Shown here: positions 51,937 through 62,140 of the stretch, in pieces
How the letters are laid out: each line of letters opens with the position of its first letter
Position numbering within the stretch: position 1 is the first letter of the stretch
From: Robinsoniella peoriensis
Lineage (GTDB): Bacteria; Bacillota; Clostridia; Lachnospirales; Lachnospiraceae
Assembly (NCBI RefSeq): GCF_042680125.1
Contig: NZ_JBHTNY010000017.1
Strand: one strand, 5' to 3'
Length of the DNA stretch: 64,000 nt
Position numbers and translations under genes: made by a program
Notes under the pieces: generated by a model
Seen by the model: the letters and a program-made list of their open reading frames with translations, nothing else
What the model was told of the DNA's origin: nothing
Databases searched by the model: none

Positions 51937-54375
51937 TTAATTTCCCACCTTCTTCTCATATAATTTATTTGCTCTGGCATTTCTAAAGTATCCGCCGATC
52001 ACCTTTGCCATCCCCCGGAAGAAATGTCCGTTGACTATGGCAACAATTCCCTCTGCCATTTCCATGCTGACTGCACCGCCCGTCATCTTTGCAATTCCGC
52101 GGAAAGGGATATTATAAATAAACAGAAGATTTAGATCCGGTTTTCCCTTCCTTTCATTTTTCGCTTTCATCTTAGTGAGTATTTTATATATACACCGGGC
52201 GAGACCACTTTTTGCATTATACATTTGGCAGACAGCGTCATTAATTCCCAACTCTCCGGACCATGTTTCTGATGGAATAGGGTGTCCCAGCAACTCTTCA
52301 AATTCTGCGTCCTTCACTTCCCGAACAAGACCCGAGAAATACTGCGGCATTATTTCGGAATTATAAGGCATTTCCCTTGTAGTTCCTTCCCGTGCAATCA
52401 CCTCTTCCAGCCGGATATCTGATACGTTTGCACCCACATATATGGTGTAATCCCCGCTTTCTTCTTCCCAGGCATTGATCCTGGTATTCCAATAACGGAA
52501 CGTTTTATCATCGAACAAAATGGCAGCACGCTTGCTTTCTCCCGCTTTTAGGAATACCTTTGCAAAACCTTTTAATTCCTTACACGGACGGAAAATCTTC
52601 TCTTTTGGTCCGCCAACATACATCTGGGCAACCTCAGCACCATCTCGTTTCCCGGTATTAGTAAGTACAAATTCAATTCCTTCCTTCGTTACTTTTAATT
52701 CGGAATAGGCAAATGATGTATAAGATAGTCCATAGCCAAACGGATATCGTACCCGTATTCTGGCAGTATCGTAATAGCGGTATCCTATAAAAATACTTTC
52801 CCGGTATTCAGAATTTCTTTTTGTTCCAGAGCATGTTTTAAAATGAAGAAATGCAGGAGTATCTTCATAGCGTACCGGATAGGTTTCGCTTAATCTTCCG
52901 GAGGGATTCACCTTACCGGTCAGCACATCCATCACGGCACTTGCACCTGCCTGTCCGCCAAGATAACCGTGTAAAATTGCCTTACAGCAGTAATACCACG
53001 GCATTTCAATGGAAGACCCTGCGCTCAATACCCCTACAATATTCGGATTCACCTTCGCAAGTGCTTCCAGAAGCTCAATTTGGTTTTGTGGTATCCGCAT
53101 ATGGCTGCGGTCCATCCCTTCCACTTCACTAATTTCGTCCAGTCCAAAGCAGTAAATCACGGTATCTGCACGCTGTGCAAGCTGCAAAGCCTCCCTTTTC
53201 ATCTTTTCATCGTTCTTACCTGTTCGGTGATATCCCGGAGCACATCCAACACAATTTATCGGGTAACTACCGATTACTTTTTCCATAGTCTCAATCTTTG
53301 TAGGATTTACCATAGAAGAACCCGATCCCTGATACCGTGGATCAATGGCAAAATCCCCGATGAGCGCCACGCTGCAGCCTTTTTTTAATGGAAGAACTGC
53401 TTCGGGTTGGGCTGTATTTTTCAAAAGTACAATGCTTTGTGCCGCTGCCTTTCTTGCTAACCCATGATGTGCATCCCGGTCAAAATTCTCTCCTTTTTTC
53501 CCGCCTTCCTTTTTTAAAGTTAAGATTGCATCTAACAGATCATCTACACAGTTATCCAATTCTTCTGCCGACAGTTCCCCCCTTTCCAGAGCCAGAATAA
53601 TCTGTCTGGCTGAATCCAGTCCCGGTTTAGGCATCTCCAGATTCGAACGCGCAGCCACCCCACTTACGTGGTCATTGGATCCACCCCAGTCTGTTATGAC
53701 AATCCCATCAAATCCCCACTCATCACGAAGTATATCTTTTAGCAGATGTTTATTCTCATTGGCATAAGTTCCGTTTACCTGATTATAGCTTGTCATCAGG
53801 GCTTTCGCATTTCCTTCCTTCACTGCGATTTCAAATCCAGTCAGGTAAATCTCCCTCATCGTACGTTCGTCCAGTACGGCATTCATTGCCATCCGGCGTA
53901 GTTCCTGGCTATTAACGGCAAAATGTTTCGGGCAGGCATATACCCCTTTGCTTTGAATTCCTCTTACATAAGATGCTGCCATTTTCCCCGACAGATAAGG
54001 ATCTTCAGAGAAATATTCGAAGTTTCTTCCGCAAAGAGGACTCCTTTTCACATTAAGCCCCGGTCCCAACAGTACATTTACATCCTGAACCGCAGCTTCT
54101 TCTCCCAGTGCTTCTCCCAGCTCCTGTCCCAGCTGTTCGTCCCAGCTGTTGGCAATCGTCGCTGCAGTCGGAAAGCAGGTAGCCAGGAGGGACGGATTAA
54201 GTCCTAAATGGTCTCCCGTTCCTGCCTGTTTCCGGATACCATGAGGTCCGTCAGCACAAAAAATTGCCGGTATTCCAAGTCTTTTAATTTCCCTCGACGT
54301 CCATTCCGAATCTCCGCTTAAAATCGCTGCCTTTTCTTCCACAGTCATTTTACTGATTAAATCCGCATGCTTCAT
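51937..54375 (-). CDS. GH3 family beta-glycosidase, cytosolic
   Basis: 812 residues, no signal peptide. Usual order: GH3 N-terminal barrel (DGPHGIRKQ, GPGLNVKRSPLCGRNFEYFSE, CPKHFAVNSQE) with the nucleophile Asp in VITDWGGSND (~Asp227), then the C-terminal sandwich and an Fn3-like domain (FVLTNTGKRDGAEVAQMYVG). It releases beta-linked glucose or xylose from imported oligosaccharides. AAAGGAGGAGAC precedes the ATG. The GtrA and permuted GH3 genes lie upstream on the same strand. Confidence 0.93.
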   Translation of the reverse strand: MKHADLISKMTVEEKAAILSGDSEWTSREIKRLGIPAIFCADGPHGIRKQAGTGDHLGLNPSLLATCFPTAATIANSWDEQLGQELGEALGEEAAVQDVNVLLGPGLNVKRSPLCGRNFEYFSEDPYLSGKMAASYVRGIQSKGVYACPKHFAVNSQELRRMAMNAVLDERTMREIYLTGFEIAVKEGNAKALMTSYNQVNGTYANENKHLLKDILRDEWGFDGIVITDWGGSNDHVSGVAARSNLEMPKPGLDSARQIILALERGELSAEELDNCVDDLLDAILTLKKEGGKKGENFDRDAHHGLARKAAAQSIVLLKNTAQPEAVLPLKKGCSVALIGDFAIDPRYQGSGSSMVNPTKIETMEKVIGSYPINCVGCAPGYHRTGKNDEKMKREALQLAQRADTVIYCFGLDEISEVEGMDRSHMRIPQNQIELLEALAKVNPNIVGVLSAGSSIEMPWYYCCKAILHGYLGGQAGASAVMDVLTGKVNPSGRLSETYPVRYEDTPAFLHFKTCSGTKRNSEYRESIFIGYRYYDTARIRVRYPFGYGLSYTSFAYSELKVTKEGIEFVLTNTGKRDGAEVAQMYVGGPKEKIFRPCKELKGFAKVFLKAGESKRAAILFDDKTFRYWNTRINAWEEESGDYTIYVGANVSDIRLEEVIAREGTTREMPYNSEIMPQYFSGLVREVKDAEFEELLGHPIPSETWSGELGINDAVCQMYNAKSGLARCIYKILTKMKAKNERKGKPDLNLLFIYNIPFRGIAKMTGGAVSMEMAEGIVAIVNGHFFRGMAKVIGGYFRNARANKLYEKKVGN

Positions 54376-54471
54376 GCCTGGTGTCTCCTCCTTTTTTCAT
54401 TCAGGCAAAATACTCTGAACTCTTTCATTTCATGGATCAATCCAAATTTAATACACCATGTTTCCATATCA

Positions 54472-54993
54472 TCATCTCACTGTTTTTTTATTATCCACAT
54501 TTGGCATTATCCAGAACTTCATAGCCGGATAACTGATCACTACCTGCACTACAATATTCGCTACATTTGCCAGTGTAGGCGCAATTTTCAGTGGAAGCCC
54601 TATATTTACAAAAAATGCCTGACTGTAAGCCGGAAGGGCAGCAGATACAAGCACCAGTATCACTGCCAGTAAAATGTATTTCGGTACTGCTTTTCCATAA
54701 TCTGCATTTGATTTAAACACAAGGTTCTTCTGTACAATGAAATTTACGGTCTGCGCACATGCCGTTGCAGTGAGGAAACTCAGGAACCCGCATAGTCCCA
54801 GGTCACTTTCCACATTGGTATAGTGAAAGATCAGGAACTGGAAAGGTTTGTCAGCAAAAGACCGGAATACTAATCCGGTACACACCCACATCACAATAAA
54901 ATTTGCTGCTGTCGCACAGTTTGAAAGAAGATTGAATAAGATAAATTCCCACAATGAAGGATGTTCATCTATCCATTTCTTTACTGCATTCAT
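54472..54993 (-). CDS. GtrA-family membrane protein
   Basis: 173 residues with four membrane helices (LWEFILFNLLSNCATAANF, FLSFLTATACAQTVNFIV, YILLAVILVLVSAALPAYSQ and NVANIVVQVVISYPAMKFW). GtrA proteins take part in lipid-linked sugar transfer or translocation. The ribosome site AAGGAGGG follows directly on the T-run of the upstream terminator. It sits between two GH3 genes, hinting at glycan metabolism. Confidence 0.85.
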   Translation of the reverse strand: MNAVKKWIDEHPSLWEFILFNLLSNCATAANFIVMWVCTGLVFRSFADKPFQFLIFHYTNVESDLGLCGFLSFLTATACAQTVNFIVQKNLVFKSNADYGKAVPKYILLAVILVLVSAALPAYSQAFFVNIGLPLKIAPTLANVANIVVQVVISYPAMKFWIMPNVDNKKTVR

Positions 54994-55006
54994 CTGTTAC
55001 CCTCCT

Positions 55007-55054
55007 TAAAAACTGCTCCGGGCACAGGAATTTTAAAGTTCCATATACCCGGAG
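55007..55054 (-). terminator. Terminator/attenuator between GH3 and GtrA
   Basis: Minus strand CTCCGGG (55048-55054) pairs with CCCGGAG (55016-55022), with GGAA/TTCC inside, followed by GCAGTTTTT (55008-55015). The T-run merges into the GtrA ribosome site, so it can end the GH3 transcript or attenuate read-through. Confidence 0.75.
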
Positions 55055-55087
55055 ATATTTTTTGTCTGTACAAATCCGGTAAAATAA

Positions 55088-58030
55088 TTACTTTTTACTT
55101 TCACCTTCTGTATTTACTGCTTCGATTCTGATTGAATCTTTTCTCTTTTTTATAAAGCTTCTTATCATTAAAATCTCCGTCAGCAGAACCAGCACGGCAA
55201 TGACTGCATCTGTAATATAGAGAATCAGCATCCAGGACGGGATTGTTCCCGGAGTGTACTCCTCATAGGCTGCACTATTGACCGTTACATAGAAAATATT
55301 TTTTACAGCCTGGCGCATTGCGGTCACACTTGTGGCACTCAGATCAGTCATAATTGCTTCGTTTCCTGCGGTTCCAAGCATCAGATCTGTTCCTCCGCGT
55401 ACCGCACGGTCAGCATCCATGTACCCGTAATTGCCGAAGTAATCGGAAATCACCATTCCACGGAATCCCCACTCTTCTCTTAATATGTCATTTAAAAGTG
55501 CCGTACATCCGCCTGCCCATTCTGTTCCAAGAAAATTGTAGGAAGACATCACTGCCAGCTTTCCCTTTTCAATATTTTTCACACAATATTCAAAGGGCTT
55601 CAAATAAAGTTCCCTTACACTCTGTTCATTGAACCAGGTACACAAAAGCGCATTTCTGTTAATTTCCTGTTCATTCAATATAAAATGTTTTATGTAAGGG
55701 TATATCCCTTCCTCTACGGCTGCAGAAACTTCAGCCAGAGCCATTTTACTGCTTAACAGACTGTCTTCCGAATAATATTCAAAATTACGTCCGCCGAAAG
55801 CGCTCCGGTGTAAGTTCATGGACGGTGCATACCATCCAACGATATTGTAGTCTGTAAATTCTCTGCTGATTCCCTGTGCTGCTTTTGCTGCCAGCTCTTC
55901 ATTCCAGGTCTGGGCTATAACGATTTCCGAACAATATCCGGTTCCAAAGGCCCCCAGTGTACTGGAATTCACACCTGCCGGTCCGTCTGTATCCAGTGTT
56001 CTAAGTTTTTTCACAGAATCTACAGCGGCAGTCTGATGTCCTCCATATGCAATCAATTCCACCATCTCATCTACGGTCACCTGGTCAAGAAGCGTCTCCC
56101 ACCGGGGATCATCATACCCGGCTCCTCTTAATTCAAATAATTCCATATCGTTATCTGCCCCGGTGATCGGTATTACATCCTCCGGATTGTTATAATCCTC
56201 AGGATTATAAGTTCCATTTCCCTGAACCTCTCCCTGGAGCTCAAAATTTTCCGGGGCTTTCACTGCTTCTTCGTAATTGGCAAATCCATCTGCACGGGAT
56301 AAATAAACCACATCCCCTTCTGCAAAATCAAGCCTGTTTTCCGCCGCCACTACATCATCGGAGTGTGGATTGTCTTTATCAAATAGGATTGTCCGGTCCG
56401 CCTTATACACTTTTCGTTCAATCACATTATGACTGTCTGAACGAAGGCTGATTTCATAATCACCGGATTCCAGAACATATGCCCCTGCACCATAAGTGTC
56501 ATAAGAAGCCATGTCCTCGATTGGAAAGCTGATTGTCAGTGTCTGGGACTTCCCCGGCTCCAACAGATCCGTTTTACCAAAAGCCGCCAGATTGACACTG
56601 GATTTTTCAATGCCGCCATTCACATAAGGAGGAGAATAATATAATTCTACAACTTCTTTTCCCGCTGTGTCTCCTGTGTTGGTTACCGTTACATCCACAC
56701 GGATACTGTCCTCGGTGATCTGCAATTCTCCCATTTTCTGGTCAAAAGTCGTATAGCTTAACCCATATCCAAAAGGATACATCACATGGTCATTGTAATT
56801 AATCAGCTTTTCTTCCGCTGCTGTTTCATAAAAACGATAACCGGTATAAATGCCTTCCGTATAATTAACAAAGGAAACAATGCCATCTGCTTTTTCCCAC
56901 GCTGCCTTAGCTGCCTCTTCTACATCTTTGGTATTGGTATATGCGAAATGCCCAATATTATTTATGTAGGGTGCCTGTTTTAAATCTTTCACCCAGGTAT
57001 CCACTGTTTTACCTGATGGATTCACATTACCTGCGATCACATTTCCCAGAGCATTGAATCCCGTTGCCCCTGCACCGGCGCACAGCAGAACACTTTTAAT
57101 CTGTTCATAATCATTTGTCCAGTCAAGTTCCAAGGTATTTGCACCATTATATACGACAATTACATTTTCAAACTCACTGCAGACCATTTCAACCAAATCT
57201 GCTTCTGTACGGCTTGGTTCCAGATAAGACTGACCCGCTTCGAAATCAGCATACTCCACTGAGTTATTTACATAGCTTCCTTTCAGATATTTCGTTCCCA
57301 CATCCATGGTGGAACCGTCCATAATGCTTCCCATATCCTGCGGCAGATCTGTCCCCTCACCGCCAGTACGGGAAAGTACGATAACCGCCGTATCTGAAAA
57401 TTCTTTTGCATACTCTATCATATTATCCGGATATTTAGAAGCAGGTACCTCAGGAAGCGTCCACTCCTGCCCTTCATTAATACTGATCACCGGACGGTCT
57501 GCACGATAATTTACATAAAGATCAGACAGTTCACTGTTTGTCTCAAATCCGGCATTCTCAAGCCCTTCCAGAATACCCACTGCCGTAGTCGTATCTACCG
57601 TACCTGATCCGGTGCCTCCGTAAATTGGATTTGTAGAAGACCAGCCAAAAACATTGATTTTTTGTGGTGCCAGCGGCAAAAAAGAATCCTTATTTTTGGT
57701 CAGGACGATGCCCTCTCCGGTAATTTCTTCAATCACCTGCCTGGAATGGTCAATATTCTCCTGACTCAATTCCCCTTTATCAGACAACACTACATTTAAT
57801 GTGTTATACAAAGCGCCTGATAACATGGTATTCACCACAAGTGCTACAACCACGATGAATGCCATAAACGACTGAAACCGTATAAAACCTTTCACAGGCT
57901 TTTTCCATCTGCCTGCAATAATCATAACCGCTGCCATACATATCAGTGCAGCCGCTATTACGATCAGATGTGTCCTGACCAACTGGATGACGCTGATCAC
58001 GTCCTCCCATGCAACTTCAACATTTCCCAT
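55088..58030 (-). CDS. Membrane-anchored GH3 glycosidase with swapped domain order
   Basis: 980 residues from ATG 58030 (GGAGGGAAAAGGT upstream). Two N-terminal helices (THLIVIAAALICMAAVMIIA and FMAFIVVVALVVNTM) and one near the C-terminus (LILYITDAVIAVLVLLTEIL). The GH3 C-terminal sandwich comes first (GIVLTKNKDSFLPLAPQKI), then Fn3-like (VTNTGDTAGKEVVELYY), then the barrel (DGPAGVNSS, GGRNFEYYSED, IKHFILNEQE) with nucleophile Asp in MVISDYFGNYG (~861). This permuted order is known from some rumen Firmicute GH3 enzymes. The catalytic part is predicted to be extracellular. Confidence 0.9.
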   Translation of the reverse strand: MGNVEVAWEDVISVIQLVRTHLIVIAAALICMAAVMIIAGRWKKPVKGFIRFQSFMAFIVVVALVVNTMLSGALYNTLNVVLSDKGELSQENIDHSRQVIEEITGEGIVLTKNKDSFLPLAPQKINVFGWSSTNPIYGGTGSGTVDTTTAVGILEGLENAGFETNSELSDLYVNYRADRPVISINEGQEWTLPEVPASKYPDNMIEYAKEFSDTAVIVLSRTGGEGTDLPQDMGSIMDGSTMDVGTKYLKGSYVNNSVEYADFEAGQSYLEPSRTEADLVEMVCSEFENVIVVYNGANTLELDWTNDYEQIKSVLLCAGAGATGFNALGNVIAGNVNPSGKTVDTWVKDLKQAPYINNIGHFAYTNTKDVEEAAKAAWEKADGIVSFVNYTEGIYTGYRFYETAAEEKLINYNDHVMYPFGYGLSYTTFDQKMGELQITEDSIRVDVTVTNTGDTAGKEVVELYYSPPYVNGGIEKSSVNLAAFGKTDLLEPGKSQTLTISFPIEDMASYDTYGAGAYVLESGDYEISLRSDSHNVIERKVYKADRTILFDKDNPHSDDVVAAENRLDFAEGDVVYLSRADGFANYEEAVKAPENFELQGEVQGNGTYNPEDYNNPEDVIPITGADNDMELFELRGAGYDDPRWETLLDQVTVDEMVELIAYGGHQTAAVDSVKKLRTLDTDGPAGVNSSTLGAFGTGYCSEIVIAQTWNEELAAKAAQGISREFTDYNIVGWYAPSMNLHRSAFGGRNFEYYSEDSLLSSKMALAEVSAAVEEGIYPYIKHFILNEQEINRNALLCTWFNEQSVRELYLKPFEYCVKNIEKGKLAVMSSYNFLGTEWAGGCTALLNDILREEWGFRGMVISDYFGNYGYMDADRAVRGGTDLMLGTAGNEAIMTDLSATSVTAMRQAVKNIFYVTVNSAAYEEYTPGTIPSWMLILYITDAVIAVLVLLTEILMIRSFIKKRKDSIRIEAVNTEGESKK

Positions 58031-58159
58031 ACCTTTTCCCTCCATTATTGTTTTTTTGTACTTCTTATGTTGTAAACTCAAAATACCACAAAATAATACA
58101 AAAAATAATTTCTGGTTAATTTGGTATTCCACACGGTAAAACTGGTCATTTTTTGCAGC

Positions 58160-58188
58160 AAAAAACAGCGGATATGTTATACCCGCTG
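58160..58188 (-). terminator. Rho-independent terminator of the two-component operon
   Basis: Minus strand CAGCGG (58183-58188) pairs with CCGCTG (58166-58171), followed by TTTTTT (58160-58165). It lies directly after the kinase gene ending at 58210. Confidence 0.85.
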
Positions 58189-58209
58189 TCAGTTGACCCT
58201 TTCTTCATC

Positions 58210-59514
58210 TTACAAATAAAATAGTATATCTACCTGAAACCGCTGCTCAACAGCCTGCATCAAGATATCACCTTTATACTTGTCAACAATATATTTGATA
58301 CTTTTCACACCAAAGCCGTGATAAGCTTTGTCCTTCTTGGAAGTCACTGGCAATCCGTCTTCAAAAGTGAGCTGCTCGCTGCAATAGTTGTCCACATGAA
58401 TATGGCAGCCCTGTGGTTTCTTCGCCACCAGTATACTGATAATTCTCTTCCCTTCATCATCTTCCTTCATGACACTTTCAATCGCATTGTCCAGCAAATT
58501 ACCAAAAAGCGCATATAAATCAGTTGTATTGATAAAATTCATAATGGAACCTTCTATCATACAGCTCATTTTTATTCTGTATTCAACACATAAAAGGCTC
58601 TTTTCTGTAAGTACAAGATCCAGGATATCATTGCCTGTCTGGTATATATTATCATAGATTGCCACTGCGTCTTTTATCGTCTCAATATATTCTTTCTGTT
58701 CTCCTGCGTCCTCAATTTTGGAAATTTTGGAAATCCGGTATTTTAAATCATGGCATTTAATATTAATAATATTGATGTTCTCCCTGGACAGCTTTTGCTG
58801 TTCCTTCAGATTGTGCAGCATGTTTTCCATCATTTCGTTCTCGTGTAGAATCCAATTCTGCCTGGTCAGATTAAACGCAGCAAATATCGCCATTGCACAG
58901 CAGAGCACTGCATATATTTTACAGAGAATATTTCGCAAAATGCCCGATTCTCCCTGAAACATTTTGTTGTCTACCAGAGCACTGATAAATATTGCCGTAA
59001 GCAGAATTACAAATGCTAACACCAACATACGGCTATCCCGATCTTTCAGCTCGCTTTCTCCCTCATACCTTCTAACCAGACCGAAGTAAACGCACAGGGA
59101 AACCAGTACATATGGCAAAAATCGATAGAACAGGAAGTCAGGTACCGGACTCAGCACAATTCCGGTTATCTCCTGAAAAATCATAAAAAACGCAAAAGCG
59201 ATATGCTGGGTGGCATAGGCGCAGACGCCTGCAAATAGAATCTCCTTCGCCTTTACCTGAAAACAGCATTTCATCCCTGCCAAAGTCAAAAAAAACATGC
59301 TAATATAATATAACGTATAGATGACCGGATTACTGCCCGGAATGCTAACGAATAAATGAAACAGCAGACTTACAGACAAAAAATATACTGCAAAGGATAT
59401 TAGCAGCCGCAGTATAAAGTGATGCTTCCGGTTCCACCCTAATATAAAAAAGGCTTCTGCAATCATCAATTGTAATGAAAAGCGCACACATGAAATAAAC
59501 TGCATATCTTCCAT
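58210..59514 (-). CDS. GHKL (AgrC-like) sensor histidine kinase
   Basis: 434 residues. Six to seven N-terminal helices (to ~215), a dimerisation helix with His in IKCHDLKYRIS, and a GHKL ATPase with NLLDNAIES and YHGFGVKSI. Such kinases respond to peptide or membrane signals. Its ATG lies 3 nt after the regulator's stop, and its ribosome site GGAGGG is inside the end of that gene. Near the GH3/GtrA genes, which it may control. Confidence 0.92.
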   Translation of the reverse strand: MEDMQFISCVRFSLQLMIAEAFFILGWNRKHHFILRLLISFAVYFLSVSLLFHLFVSIPGSNPVIYTLYYISMFFLTLAGMKCCFQVKAKEILFAGVCAYATQHIAFAFFMIFQEITGIVLSPVPDFLFYRFLPYVLVSLCVYFGLVRRYEGESELKDRDSRMLVLAFVILLTAIFISALVDNKMFQGESGILRNILCKIYAVLCCAMAIFAAFNLTRQNWILHENEMMENMLHNLKEQQKLSRENINIINIKCHDLKYRISKISKIEDAGEQKEYIETIKDAVAIYDNIYQTGNDILDLVLTEKSLLCVEYRIKMSCMIEGSIMNFINTTDLYALFGNLLDNAIESVMKEDDEGKRIISILVAKKPQGCHIHVDNYCSEQLTFEDGLPVTSKKDKAYHGFGVKSIKYIVDKYKGDILMQAVEQRFQVDILFYL

Positions 59515-59516
59515 TC

Positions 59517-60221
59517 TTACATCCCTCCAATATATTTCATCAAGTCTTCTTTAAATTCCTTTTTCCTCTGCCTGCTTAAGGGAAGCTGTATCTTATCGAC
59601 CCATACCATATCTTTTTGAACCTTTGTTACATATTTCAGGTTAACCAGACAGCCGCTGATGCACTTTGAGAATCCTTCCGTTTTCAGTATTTCTTCAGCC
59701 GATATCATCGTTCCCCTAACACGGTAAGCATCTCCTTTAGTATGATAAATCAGGTAATTTTTATCTTTTTCAATATAAGTAATCTGAGAAACCCTCAGCT
59801 TTACCACAATCTCCTCTGTATCAACCACAACTTCCTTTTCCATATTCAGTTTGGAAAATCGGAGTGCCTTTTTTAATTTGTCAGTAAAGACGTAATACTC
59901 CACGGGCTTCACTATAAAATCAATGGCATTCACTTCATAACCCCTTATGGCATACTGAGCCATGTTAGTCACAAAGACAATTCCCAGTGTCTGGTCTTTT
60001 TCCCGTATTCTCCTGGCCGCCTCCAGACCGTCAAGATGCGGCATTTCAATATCTAAGAAAACGACATCCAGCTTTCCATCATATTCTTCTACAAAATTCA
60101 GTCCGTTGCGATATTCTGTGATGGAGAAATTCATGTTTTCCTGCATTCCATATTTTTTTAAGTATGTTTTCATCAACTCCAGATGCTGAACATCATCGTC
60201 CACTAATGCAATCCTGATCAT
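59517..60221 (-). CDS. LytTR-family response regulator
   Basis: 234 residues. Receiver with DDD near residue 8-10, phospho-Asp in VVFLDIEMPHLDGLEAA and Lys in DFIVKPVEYY; the C-terminal ~100 residues are a LytTR DNA-binding domain (VSQITYIEKDKNYLIYHT, FSKCISGCLVNLKYVTKV). Partner of the kinase at 58210. The dead receiver at 30472 is a close relative. GGGAAGGGGAG precedes the ATG. Confidence 0.93.
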   Translation of the reverse strand: MIRIALVDDDVQHLELMKTYLKKYGMQENMNFSITEYRNGLNFVEEYDGKLDVVFLDIEMPHLDGLEAARRIREKDQTLGIVFVTNMAQYAIRGYEVNAIDFIVKPVEYYVFTDKLKKALRFSKLNMEKEVVVDTEEIVVKLRVSQITYIEKDKNYLIYHTKGDAYRVRGTMISAEEILKTEGFSKCISGCLVNLKYVTKVQKDMVWVDKIQLPLSRQRKKEFKEDLMKYIGGM

Positions 60222-60257
60222 GATACTCCCCTTCCCAAATTCATAAATCTTAAATCT

Positions 60258-61064
60258 TTATGATAGCTCAATCACCTGCATCGCATCCCCAACTTCCTCA
60301 GCCAGCACGCCACTCTGCCATTCCGTATGGTAATTCAGACACACACATCGGTAATCCACGCCATTTTTCTGAAGTCTCTTCCGGTAATGCACATGACCCA
60401 TAATACTATAAGCAACCTTATATTTTTCAAACAGTTCCCCATATTCTCTGCTTCCCAGAAAGGCATTAAAATAATCCCAGTCCGGTCTATCTTCGGGCAC
60501 TTTAAATTCCGGTACCCCAACCATATGGGTAACCACAATTATCTTCTTTCCTGCACATGCCAATATCTTTTCTTCCAGATCCCCTAAGATCTTCGTATGG
60601 AATTCTTTGTCACTCTGGTGCCATTTCACCATAATGCTGTCCTGCCATACCCTTTCATTATGTTCTTTCTTCACAAATTCATCTTCCGAATAATCCGATG
60701 CCCCAAATGAATAATCATACCAGCCGATATTTCCAATTACAACCCACTCTTCATTCAGCTTGGTAATCTTTCCACACAGACAGTCCTTTCTGGATGCATA
60801 TTTTTCGTAGATTTTCCGGGCATCCTTAAATTCTCTTTCTTTATCCCACATATCATGGTTTCCCGGCACAAAGAAGACGGGTATGCCGGCAGCTTCCTTC
60901 ATCTGATCCAAATAGGGAAGGCTCATTTTATAACTATTCGATATATCTCCTGCCACTAATAATACATCCAGCTTCTCTTCCCTGATTCTGTCACAAATTG
61001 CTTCGATCACCGGATGTGCTTGATTCACATCCAGGTGTATATCAGATATTGCTCCGATTCTCAT
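60258..61064 (-). CDS. Cytosolic metallophosphoesterase
   Basis: 268 residues from ATG 61064 (GCAGGAGGAATCAAT upstream). Calcineurin-type motifs: ISDIHLD, VAGDISN, VPGNHDMWD, VVTHM and MGHVHYRK. No membrane segment, unlike the protein at 48482. It may act on nucleotides or phosphoproteins. It is downstream of oppF on the same strand by ~95 bp. Confidence 0.9.
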   Translation of the reverse strand: MRIGAISDIHLDVNQAHPVIEAICDRIREEKLDVLLVAGDISNSYKMSLPYLDQMKEAAGIPVFFVPGNHDMWDKEREFKDARKIYEKYASRKDCLCGKITKLNEEWVVIGNIGWYDYSFGASDYSEDEFVKKEHNERVWQDSIMVKWHQSDKEFHTKILGDLEEKILACAGKKIIVVTHMVGVPEFKVPEDRPDWDYFNAFLGSREYGELFEKYKVAYSIMGHVHYRKRLQKNGVDYRCVCLNYHTEWQSGVLAEEVGDAMQVIELS

Positions 61065-61159
61065 ATTGATTCCTCCTGCATATCCAGGTTCCGCCTGCGA
61101 TACCTCATTCATAATTTATTTAAAAAGAATTTGTTTTACCATTGTTTGATCCTGCATGA

Positions 61160-62140
61160 TTACACATAATGGCAGCTTACAAAATGACCTTTTTCAATTT
61201 CAACTAATCCTGGACATTCCATCTTGCAGGATTCCTTCATTTCCCTGCATCTGGTATGAAAAGGACATCCCCCGGGAGGAGCCGAAAGATCCGGTACATC
61301 CCCTGTCAGTAAAATACGTTCCCGCTCCTTTTCTCCGCTCACGGATGGAATGGATGAAAGTAATGCCTTCGTATAAGGATGCTTCGGTGAGTGATAGATA
61401 TCATCAACACTTCCAACCTCCACCAGCTTTCCAAAATACATCACTCCAATTCGGTCACTCATATACTGCACCACATTTAAATCATGAGAAATAAACAAAT
61501 AGGTCAGATTCTTTTCTTCCTGAAGCTTCTTCATCAAATTCAGAATCTGAGATTGTATGGACACATCCAAAGCAGATACTGATTCATCGGCGATTATAAT
61601 CTCCGGATTCAGCATCAGTGCCGCAGCGATACTTACTCTCTGTCTTTGCCCGCCGCTGAGCTCATTGGGATACTTGCCTTTGAAACTTGCATCTAATCCC
61701 ACAACTTCCAGTATTTCTTCCACTTTCTGCTTTCTCTCCTGAGATACAAGTTCCGTATGCAGCTTTAATGGTTCTTCCAAAATCCACCCTATTTTTTTCT
61801 TAGGATTTAACGATGAATACGGATCCTGAAAGATAATTTGGACCTGCTTATGATACTCTTTTTTTTCTTGATGGCTCATAGCTGAATAATTTTTCCCTTT
61901 ATAGCTAATCTGTCCATTTGTGGGCGTTATGACATCTACCAGCATTTTAGCAAACGTACTTTTTCCGCATCCGCTTTCTCCTACCAGTCCAAACACTTCT
62001 CCGGGATAAATGCAAAGGTCTATATGCTCCACTACTTTTATGTATTTTCTTTTATTGAGAATCTTGTTACTTTCTGCTGCATAATACTTGCAAAGCCCTT
62101 TTACTTCCAGTAAAGGCTTCTCTAAATTTTCGTATTTCAT
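61160..62140 (-). CDS. oppF: Oligopeptide ABC transporter ATP-binding protein OppF
   Basis: 326 residues. Walker A GESGCGKST, signature LSGGQRQR, Walker B EIIIADESVSALD, then the Opp/Dpp-type C-terminal domain with CPFHTRCREMKESCKMECP (cysteine cluster shared with OppD). Energises peptide or nickel import with OppD. GGGGGATACGA precedes the ATG. The usual neighbour oppD is ~1.5 kb upstream (63692), separated by an unrelated gene and inverted repeats. Confidence 0.92.
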   Translation of the reverse strand: MKYENLEKPLLEVKGLCKYYAAESNKILNKRKYIKVVEHIDLCIYPGEVFGLVGESGCGKSTFAKMLVDVITPTNGQISYKGKNYSAMSHQEKKEYHKQVQIIFQDPYSSLNPKKKIGWILEEPLKLHTELVSQERKQKVEEILEVVGLDASFKGKYPNELSGGQRQRVSIAAALMLNPEIIIADESVSALDVSIQSQILNLMKKLQEEKNLTYLFISHDLNVVQYMSDRIGVMYFGKLVEVGSVDDIYHSPKHPYTKALLSSIPSVSGEKERERILLTGDVPDLSAPPGGCPFHTRCREMKESCKMECPGLVEIEKGHFVSCHYV

